45,569 nucleotides of DNA. Source: an uncultured Prevotellaceae bacterium. Lineage in GTDB: Bacteria > Bacteroidota > Bacteroidia > Bacteroidales > Muribaculaceae. The notes under the pieces were generated by a model, which had not been told where the DNA came from, did not search any database, and saw only the letters and a program-made list of their open reading frames with translations. The position numbers and the translations under genes are program-made. This document shows, one piece after another, positions 40,001-45,569 of the stretch; within the stretch, counting starts at the first letter, position 1, and each line of letters starts with the position of its first letter. The stretch covers positions 1 to 45,569 of the forward strand of contig CAMVBJ010000002.1 of NCBI GenBank assembly GCA_947165675.1, written 5' to 3'.

Positions 40001-42786
40001 TTCTGCAGCGTGACGGTCTCTTCCCACAGCTGGGTGCCGTAGTAGGTGATGAACTTGACAGTCACGTCCTTGCCGGCTTCCTTGGGCAGCTGGACGGTGA
40101 AGTCGTGCATACCTTTGTCATAGGTGAGCCAGCCCTGGGCGAGGACCTTGTCATATGTGCTTGCCACATAGTATATATAAGCCTTGGGGGTGGAAACACC
40201 CACGGTGATGTGGCCCACGTTTTTCTTGTCCACAGTCTGCTGCAGCGGTGTTAGCCATAGCGGGCAATCCTTGACGGGAGGCACCTTGTCGCTCTTGCGG
40301 TAGAGGGTGATGACGCTCTCGGCATCCACGTCTTCTTCGTCTTCCTCGGCATCAAGGATGTGAAGCTTCAGCTTATACTGGCCCGAAGGCAGGCTGGTCA
40401 GGTCGATAGTCGGGTCGGCAGTGTCAAGGTTTCCGGCCAGGACGGGCACTTTGCCATCCATCGGGGTGACCTCCCAGGTGCAGTAGGTGTTGGGGTGTTC
40501 CTCGTCGGTGGTGTTGTACTTGAGCGGCAGCTTGATGGGCTTGTCGTTCAGGTAGATGTCGTTATTCTCGCTGCCCAACTCGATGCCGCGGCGCGTGCCC
40601 ACGATAAATGAGGTGCTCTCCTCGTGGGTCTCACCGGCATCGTTGGTGACGGCGGCTGCGACCTCATAGTTATAGCGTGCCCAGCAGCGCTTGCCGGGAC
40701 GGTAATCGTCGTTTTCCTCAAACAGGTCGGCATCAAACTCGATGGTAAAGTTGCCCTGCTCATCGGTGACGATTGTGGTGTCTTGCAGGTGCTCGCCCTC
40801 ATTATTGTTCATTCGCCACCACCACCAGGACCACTCGCTCTGGATGAGCGACAGTCGCACCTCCGTATTCTGTAGTGGCAATCCGCTGTAGGTCATGGCC
40901 TTGCCAGTGACCTTGACGGGCTGACCAGCGACGTAGCTGCGGCGTGGGTCGGTGAAAGTGACCTCAAACGTCGGTGTCTTGTACTCGCTCACGTTCACGT
41001 TGTGCCAAGCCAAGTAATTGGACCTGCTGTTTTTTTCTTTGAGTTGGATATAGAAAATGCCGTTCATGCGGTCCTTGGGAATGACAAACGAACCCTCAAT
41101 GCGACCGAACTCGTCGGTCTTCACTGTCACCGTATCGATGGGCTCGCGGTTATTGTCCATAAAGATGGCCTCTATCATAAGGCCGCTGAGCACACTGTTC
41201 CCATGCGTTGAGACCTTATGGACGATGGCTGTCCAATGGATGGTCTCGCCAGGCCGATAAACGCCCAAGTCGGTATATATAGAGGCTTTATTTTTACCGC
41301 TGTCGTATCCGAAGAAAAGGTAATCATAGTAGGCGCTCAAGCCGTAGCGGTCGTCATGCCGGGTTCCTGTCAGTTGATGGGAACGACGTTCTTTCTTGTC
41401 CTTGAATTCGGGGACGGCAAGTGTGCCGTCATCGCCTGTGACTCCCCATGCTTGGTCTTTCTCGTCCTTGATGGTCACTGACGACTGAGGCTTGCCGGTG
41501 TTGATGTCCACAGCAGCGACAAGGTCCTTGTTGTCATTGCGTGAGACAGTAAACAGGGCGATGTCAGTCACACGCAAGATGGCGTTACTGTTGATATCGG
41601 GTTTGCCCGATTTGTTGATGTCGTCCTCGATTTCGGGTAAGATGATATAGGCACCATAGGGCAGGGGCGGCAATGTGGTTTGCACATTGTCGGCATTGAA
41701 CGGCACATTGCCCTGTATCTTCACCGGATGACGCGAAACAAGCTGTAACTGGTTCTTGTGTAACCCATAAATGCCTTTGTTCAATGTCTCGGGTACACGA
41801 TACACCTCGATGACCAGCGAGTTGACATTCGCGACGTTGGCAGTGACTGTGATCTCGTCGCGTGACGATCGCACAGCAGGATAGCTGAGATGCACGTTCT
41901 TTGCCTCCAGCTCAGTGATATGGTTCCTTACCGTCGTGCTGAAAATCGAGTTGGGAAAACGTTCCTGATACTCTTTCAGTTCCTTGTATTGAACTTTGTT
42001 GTTCTCCCAAGACATGAAATCGTGCATGTAGGCGCAGCATTCGTTGTCCTGATACTGCTTGTAGGTCTCAAGGGTGATAGTGGGCTGGGTTTGAGTCAGC
42101 GCATAGATGTGGGCGGGCACATTGTCCTGGGTGGTTGCCAGCCAGTCGGTCTTCACGCGCTCTTTCAGTTCCTCATTGTCTATACCCAGGCTGGAGAGCA
42201 TCTCCTTACCCATCATCAGCAGGAACTCGTGCAACGTGGGGACGAAGGTGGCGCCCAGTTTATTGCACTTGATGATGCCGGGCAGCGAGGTCACTGGCAC
42301 GGCCTTGAGCGCATCGGGATCGGCAAGGCTTTTCTCGATGAGTTCTGTTATCTTCTTGTCAAACTGCTGGCGGTCCCACTCGCTGATGTCTTTGGGAACT
42401 TCCTCGACAGGATTGTTACGGTCGCTCCAGCGGGAATATCGGTCGCGGTAGCCCTTATAGACAAGGGCTTCCAGGTGATATAGCAACGCCTTGATGTGGG
42501 GGCGCTTCTCCTTATTGATGGTCGTCTCGATGCGGGAGACGATGTCCGCCATGTTGTCCTGCGAGATGCCACTCTGGGCGATGCTATAGCGCACCAGGGC
42601 ATCAACGAGCAGTTGCCCGTCATCGCTGCCCTTGAGCGCTGTGTCAATGTCGGCAAGAGCCTCCTTGCTCACGTCTTGCGGGAAGTTGAAGTCAATCTCG
42701 CGGTTATCTCCTGATGAATTCAGTGGAAATGCCATGATCAGTAATACTATAGATAGGATGTGAATGATTGTCTGTTTCATAGTCAC
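37099..42786 (-). CDS. Alpha-2-macroglobulin-like protein with embedded SusC-plug-like segment
   Basis: The 1,895-residue protein has a signal peptide (about 1-26), helical N-terminal repeats (about 30-290), MG2-type macroglobulin domains (RPGETIHWTAIVHK, AGQPVKVTGKAMTYSGLPLQ), an A2M domain (ALWMPMLTSDDKGNVQVEFE, WITQAVAWDEDM), an alpha-toroid domain (QMGDGGFTWF, ALQAMNEIDPRQEEID) and a C-terminal domain. At 1081-1130 lies LDEVMVVAYGTAKKTSYTGS through ALEGNVAGVQAQ, the signature of SusC plug domains, placed where the bait region is expected. The thioester CxEQ motif is absent: that position reads DNYQVATHAAHS. It is probably a periplasmic or surface protease-interacting or scaffold protein. 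ATG 42780 is an alternative start. Confidence 0.88.
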   Translation of the reverse strand: MTMKQTIIHILSIVLLIMAFPLNSSGDNREIDFNFPQDVSKEALADIDTALKGSDDGQLLVDALVRYSIAQSGISQDNMADIVSRIETTINKEKRPHIKALLYHLEALVYKGYRDRYSRWSDRNNPVEEVPKDISEWDRQQFDKKITELIEKSLADPDALKAVPVTSLPGIIKCNKLGATFVPTLHEFLLMMGKEMLSSLGIDNEELKERVKTDWLATTQDNVPAHIYALTQTQPTITLETYKQYQDNECCAYMHDFMSWENNKVQYKELKEYQERFPNSIFSTTVRNHITELEAKNVHLSYPAVRSSRDEITVTANVANVNSLVIEVYRVPETLNKGIYGLHKNQLQLVSRHPVKIQGNVPFNADNVQTTLPPLPYGAYIILPEIEDDINKSGKPDINSNAILRVTDIALFTVSRNDNKDLVAAVDINTGKPQSSVTIKDEKDQAWGVTGDDGTLAVPEFKDKKERRSHQLTGTRHDDRYGLSAYYDYLFFGYDSGKNKASIYTDLGVYRPGETIHWTAIVHKVSTHGNSVLSGLMIEAIFMDNNREPIDTVTVKTDEFGRIEGSFVIPKDRMNGIFYIQLKEKNSRSNYLAWHNVNVSEYKTPTFEVTFTDPRRSYVAGQPVKVTGKAMTYSGLPLQNTEVRLSLIQSEWSWWWWRMNNNEGEHLQDTTIVTDEQGNFTIEFDADLFEENDDYRPGKRCWARYNYEVAAAVTNDAGETHEESTSFIVGTRRGIELGSENNDIYLNDKPIKLPLKYNTTDEEHPNTYCTWEVTPMDGKVPVLAGNLDTADPTIDLTSLPSGQYKLKLHILDAEEDEEDVDAESVITLYRKSDKVPPVKDCPLWLTPLQQTVDKKNVGHITVGVSTPKAYIYYVASTYDKVLAQGWLTYDKGMHDFTVQLPKEAGKDVTVKFITYYGTQLWEETVTLQNPYKAEAVHITATSFRDKLVPSDMEHWTFSLTDQNGKPVRAAMMLDMFDKAIASIKSNEWTFNNWSPNFNTFTLRPTYLGGSQTTWASWMGKMLDYIGEANVQLPWLYTYYQGFFEYGYGRGRMMMKGRQLNDVTKQENAVMSVSLEESEATLDEVMVVAYGTAKKTSYTGSAEAVTNKKLELRPVTDATKALEGNVAGVQAQTVNETNLNNVTLRESDVKTALWMPMLTSDDKGNVQVEFEAPNFNTTWITQAVAWDEDMVGSTWLAEVLTQKPLMVRSNMPRFLRQGDIATLAATVQNATDEAAACDAVIELFDPRSGDIYTTRKFNLQLDPSGSQAVTIDWQVPDTIAMVGFRIKAANERFGDGEQVMVPVLTTISPVIETEPFYIEAAQSHYEAPLPQFPKDARVTLEYCDNPVWYCVLALPTIFSDNYQVATHAAHSLFALQVAQGVAKTQPLIKEAVTYWKQHNEDSTLVSMLQKNQDLKIGTLLASPWMREADRQTLRMSKLNELFDETIVKKEYEKIISALQSLQMGDGGFTWFRYPGCKSNAWTTGSVLQLIGEIKHLGYLPDDSRLTTMINRAVAYYDNECVRLFNEAKKYNKEPYNQFTSYAYTRSLFPEVKQQSSASASLLKNTVKYMDKNWSKGITLRQKAYYAMTLNRNGYQKTARSIVESIRQFAIVKPSLGMYWDNLQTGHGWWELDKVAYTSTVLQAMNEIDPRQEEIDQVRKWMLLMKQSNDWGTYSLAADAVYSILSTGSQWLDRGATPVITVAGQPINLDKMAQWLGYFRTTLPATTTGSVVIERTGKGPAWGAVYSQFKAPMTQIKEKAIEEVSISKEYYVYAQDGSLHKTDAFKVGDKVKVRVIIKTNKDMDFVTITDERAACFEPVDQLSGYRSEDNTWFYQETKDTQTNVFISSLDKGTHIIGYDVWVTSPGEFTSGIATIQCQYAPQLSAHSAGKVIKAIGK

Positions 42787-42814
42787 AACGGTGTTTGTTT
42801 TGTTATTATAACTC

Positions 42815-42822
42815 CAAAATTA
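42815..42822 (-). promoter_or_regulatory. -7 box for the macroglobulin gene
   Basis: TAATTTTG on the minus strand; start near 42808, about 22 bases before the ATG. TTTG motifs occur 13 and 25 bases upstream, neither at ideal spacing. Confidence 0.5.
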
Positions 42823-42912
42823 CAATAAATATGTACAAAACCCTCGCCAAATCCTATTATTTTGCAATAATTAACGCGCATTTCCTGTAGAGTCAACATT
42901 CAGCGACTTAAA

Positions 42913-43083
42913 CTCACGCCAAGTCGCCAAGTCGCTAAGAAATTATTCATAAGACATTTACGTGAAGTTCTCCAAGCATTTATTCATTACTTGATGCTGA
43001 CAAGCAATGCTCAGGTTCTTGTCGATAGATGATGGTAAATCCGTAAATATTAAAAGCTTAGCGACTTAGCGACTTGGCGTGAG
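42913..43083. repeat. Inverted pair of CTTAGCGACTT elements
   Basis: Arms 42913-42939 and 43057-43083 are inverted repeats matching at 26 of 27 positions; read from the right arm they begin CTTAGCGACTTAGCGACTTG and end GCGTGAG. Each arm is built of 8-9-base units. The 117-base spacer has no reading frame of note. The right arm stops 11 bases from the TonB-receptor stop codon. Related single or degenerate copies lie at 6061-6087 and 26081-26140. It fills most of the 42787-43094 gap. Confidence 0.88.
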
Positions 43084-43094
43084 GTTGTGGAATT

Positions 43095-45401
43095 TCAGAA
43101 CGTGAGAGGAATGTCGAGTTTGAAGGTCACGTTGCGTCCCATGTTGAATACACCCATGCGGCCCGTGACGGCGTTCACATCGGCATACTTGAGGCGGCTC
43201 AGGTGACTCTGATAGGCCTTGTCGAGCAGGTTGTCGCCGATGATGCTGACGTTGGCGATGACCTTACCCTTGTGCTTGACTTGGGTGCCGATGCTGGCAC
43301 CGAGCAGGCAATAGGCGGGAGTGGCGGTTTCGCTGTCGCCTTCCATCAAGTAGTGGCTCTGCTTGGCATAGCAGTTGATATTCAGCGCGACAAAGGTGTT
43401 GGTCAGCGTTTGACCATCGCGGATGAGGTCATAGCGCAATTCACTCTTCCAGTGCAGGGGCGGAGTGCAAGGCAGGTATCGGCGTTCCAACGGTTGTTTG
43501 AGCAGCCTGGCATCGACAAAGCCTATAGAGTTCTCGAAGTGCAACGGTTCCACTGGGTGGATATCCACACTCAATTCTGCACCCCACAGGCGTGCATCAC
43601 CGCTCGTGTACTGGTAGGTCTGGTATCCCTCGGTCTCCACACCGGCCAATCGCTTGATGAAGATGTAGTTATCGATGCGGTTGAGGAATAGTGCAGCTTG
43701 AGCCGAGATGATGGCTGACGAGTAGTCAGCACCCACGTCAAATTGCCAACTGAATTCGGACTTCAGGTCTTGATCGCCCATCTCATAGCGGATGCTGCCC
43801 TCGTGCACACCGTTGCTGGCCAGCTCGCTCATATTGGGGGTGCGGAAACCGCGTGAAGCGTTCAGGCGCAGGTTCAGCCGGTCGGTGGCGTGAAACACAG
43901 CACCGACACTTCCCGTCACACCGCTGAAGTTGCGTGAGAAATCGGTGAATACATCCTCTAACGCCATGCTGTGAATGTGGCGGTTATCGAAGCGCAGGCC
44001 ACCGCTCAGCGTCCATCGGTCCAGGTCACGGCTTGTGGTGGCAAACACACCGATGTCAAACAGTTTGTACTCGGGGATGAGCACCTCCTCGCCACGGTTG
44101 AGCGACTGCTGCCACATGCCGTTGGCTCCGGCAGCGATTTTCCAGCCGTTCATGCCGATGACGTAGCGGGCGTCATAATTCACCGTGTGCAGCCTGAAGT
44201 CGAGCGCGGCCTCATCGGGGGCTTCCTCAAATTCCTGTCGTTGGTTGTGCTGGTAGCCTAAGATGAGTTTCAAGCGGCCCTCACCCAGGAAGATGGAGTT
44301 GTCCAGCACTGCCTTGTAGTGACGAATCTGCTGGAACGGCAACGCCTTGTGGTAAGTCTTGACGTTATAACCCTCGTAGGGAACCTCAAGCTCACCCGTC
44401 TCGCTGTCACGTTCGCCCTCGACGATGCCCGGGGTGAGGTGGAAGTAGTTGAGCGACAAGGTGCTGTTGCCCCACTTGCGGCTCACACCCAGCAGCCCCG
44501 ACAAGGCGCGCTGGTGGAATTGCGATCCCGTGACATAGCCGTCATAACGGTTCTTGTAGGCATGCGCCATGCGCTCGCTCCACCGCAGGTCCCACAGCAC
44601 ACTCTTGTTGCCCGCCAGGTTGAGCGAGTAGTCCCACAGGCCGTTGTTGGTCTGATATTGGGTGCTTAGGTTGGCTGCAATCTGATCTTTGGGCAGAACT
44701 GGCAGATTGTTAAGCACAAGCACTCCGGCCATAGCATCGCTGCCATACATCAGGCTGGCGGGTCCCTTGAGCACCTCGGCGGTCTGCACGCGGTCAGGGT
44801 CTATCTCAATGCCGTGCTCGTCGCCCCACTGCTGACCCTCCTGGCGGATGCCGTCGCTCACAACGGCCACACGGTTGTAGCCAAGGCCACGGATCACGGG
44901 CTTGGAAATGGCACCGCCTGTGGTGAGTTGGGATATGCCAGGTTGTTGTGACAGAGCATCGATGATGTTGGTCGAAGCCACTGAATGCAGTTCACGATGG
45001 GATACCACATTGACAGGGGTGGGAGAATTTCTTAACTGAGACGTACCCGTGAAGGCGGTAACCACCACCTCGTTGATCATCGCGTTGCTCTCCTTCATGA
45101 CAAAGTCGAGGGTGGACGTCTGCCTCAGGTCCACGTCCTTGACGATGGTCTGGTGACCGATGTAGCTTACCTGGATGGTAACTGTGGCCGTGGGCAGGCC
45201 ACTGATCTCGTACTGACCTTCAGTATCAGTGACAGTCCCGGTGTTCAAGTCTGGGAAAAAAATGGTCACGCCAGGCAGTGCAATGCCGTCACCGTCATGG
45301 GTCACGCAACCAGTAAGTGATGCCGTCTGGCCATGGGCCACGGCTATAGCCATTGACAGGCACATCGCTGTCAACAGCATGAAAAATCTTATTTTCTTCA
45401 T
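43095..45401 (-). CDS. TonB-dependent receptor with carboxypeptidase-like N-terminal domain
   Basis: The 768-residue outer-membrane protein has a signal peptide (about 1-25), a CarboxypepD_reg-like beta domain (about 27-105: GIALPGVTIFFPDLNTGTVT), a TonB-box-like EVVVTAF, a plug (about 115-225: NIIDALSQQPGISQL, KPVIRGLGYNRVAVVSDGIR, EGQQWGDEHGIEIDPDRVQT) and a 22-strand-type barrel ending VTFKLDIPLTF. The plug sequence is of the siderophore/metal-receptor type rather than SusC. The upstream partial gene ends in an SRAPPF motif seen in small proteins that accompany metal-linked receptors, so metal or metal-chelate uptake is a reasonable guess. No promoter was found directly before it. Confidence 0.92.
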   Translation of the reverse strand: MKKIRFFMLLTAMCLSMAIAVAHGQTASLTGCVTHDGDGIALPGVTIFFPDLNTGTVTDTEGQYEISGLPTATVTIQVSYIGHQTIVKDVDLRQTSTLDFVMKESNAMINEVVVTAFTGTSQLRNSPTPVNVVSHRELHSVASTNIIDALSQQPGISQLTTGGAISKPVIRGLGYNRVAVVSDGIRQEGQQWGDEHGIEIDPDRVQTAEVLKGPASLMYGSDAMAGVLVLNNLPVLPKDQIAANLSTQYQTNNGLWDYSLNLAGNKSVLWDLRWSERMAHAYKNRYDGYVTGSQFHQRALSGLLGVSRKWGNSTLSLNYFHLTPGIVEGERDSETGELEVPYEGYNVKTYHKALPFQQIRHYKAVLDNSIFLGEGRLKLILGYQHNQRQEFEEAPDEAALDFRLHTVNYDARYVIGMNGWKIAAGANGMWQQSLNRGEEVLIPEYKLFDIGVFATTSRDLDRWTLSGGLRFDNRHIHSMALEDVFTDFSRNFSGVTGSVGAVFHATDRLNLRLNASRGFRTPNMSELASNGVHEGSIRYEMGDQDLKSEFSWQFDVGADYSSAIISAQAALFLNRIDNYIFIKRLAGVETEGYQTYQYTSGDARLWGAELSVDIHPVEPLHFENSIGFVDARLLKQPLERRYLPCTPPLHWKSELRYDLIRDGQTLTNTFVALNINCYAKQSHYLMEGDSETATPAYCLLGASIGTQVKHKGKVIANVSIIGDNLLDKAYQSHLSRLKYADVNAVTGRMGVFNMGRNVTFKLDIPLTF

Positions 45402-45459
45402 TCTGTGTTAAATAAATCGGTTGGAAATGAAAGTGAGGGGAGAGAGGTAATACAAGGAT

Positions 45460-45569
45460 TTATACACAGAACGTAAAAGGTGGTGCACGGGATTGCTTGA
45501 TGCTGGCATGGCCCATAAAGAGAGCGGGCGTGGTCCAGACGGTTTCCACATGGCAGACCTGCTGGGAAA
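45460..45569 (-). CDS. C-terminal fragment of a small protein upstream of the TonB receptor
   Basis: The minus strand is open from the right edge for 35 codons to a TAA at 45460-45462. The residues include CHVETVWTTPALFMGH and end SRAPPFTFCV. The gap to the receptor start is 58 bases with no promoter seen, so they likely share a transcript. Cys and His residues with a C-terminal RAPP recall small proteins often found just upstream of copper/zinc-type TonB receptors, including HYC_CC_PP-type families. Too little is visible to be sure it is a real gene. Confidence 0.42.
   Translation of the reverse strand, partial: SQQVCHVETVWTTPALFMGHASIKQSRAPPFTFCV

Overview
This window looks like chromosomal DNA of a gut-type Bacteroidales bacterium, probably Prevotellaceae or Muribaculaceae. 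The evidence is a SusC/SusD pair, lipoproteins with short lipoboxes, secreted proteins ending in dockerin-like repeats, DUF3822 next to rsmD, and many Bacteroidetes-type promoters (TTTG, about 20 bases, TAnnTTTG). The genus cannot be resolved by eye. No tRNA, rRNA, CRISPR array, prophage or complete insertion sequence was seen.

Layout. 1-2.2 kb: the 5' end of panC, a DUF4160/DUF2442-HTH pair, and an ECF sigma factor with a membrane partner. 2.2-7.0 kb: a large secreted GHL10-type glycosidase with a dockerin-like tail, then a DUF6249 membrane protein, a second ECF sigma factor and a small membrane protein. 7.0-11.5 kb: repeat-rich DNA around a lipoprotein gene, ettA (ABC-F translation factor) and a REP-associated (RAYT) transposase-like gene. 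11.5-17.6 kb: a second dockerin-tailed secreted protein, an overlapping pair of a putative DNA-binding protein and a membrane Ser/Thr kinase, and a three-gene operon of surface proteins. 17.7-25.2 kb: a tightly packed co-directional run of DUF3822, rsmD, susC, susD, a Fur-family regulator, mtgA and a lipoprotein. 25.3-29.8 kb: a membrane protein, the acpP-fabF-rnc operon and rnz. 30-36.6 kb: a low-complexity secreted protein, menA-queA, two DUF805 genes and pfkA. 37-45.6 kb: a 1,895-residue alpha-2-macroglobulin-like protein, a TonB-dependent receptor with a carboxypeptidase-like N-terminal domain, and the tail of a small upstream gene.

How the genes fit together. Housekeeping genes (panC, ettA, rsmD, acpP-fabF-rnc, rnz, menA-queA, pfkA) are interleaved with envelope genes (SusC/D, TonB receptor, macroglobulin, lipoproteins) and envelope-stress-like regulation (two ECF modules, a transmembrane kinase).

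The most unusual features are: a REP-like 29-bp inverted repeat inserted in frame inside queA; a macroglobulin that lacks the thioester motif and carries a short SusC-plug-like segment in its bait region; a RAYT protein with an extra C-terminal domain resembling DprA/Rossmann folds; several families of intergenic palindromes and 7-nt tandem arrays; and a predicted roughly 70-nt terminated RNA just upstream of rnz.
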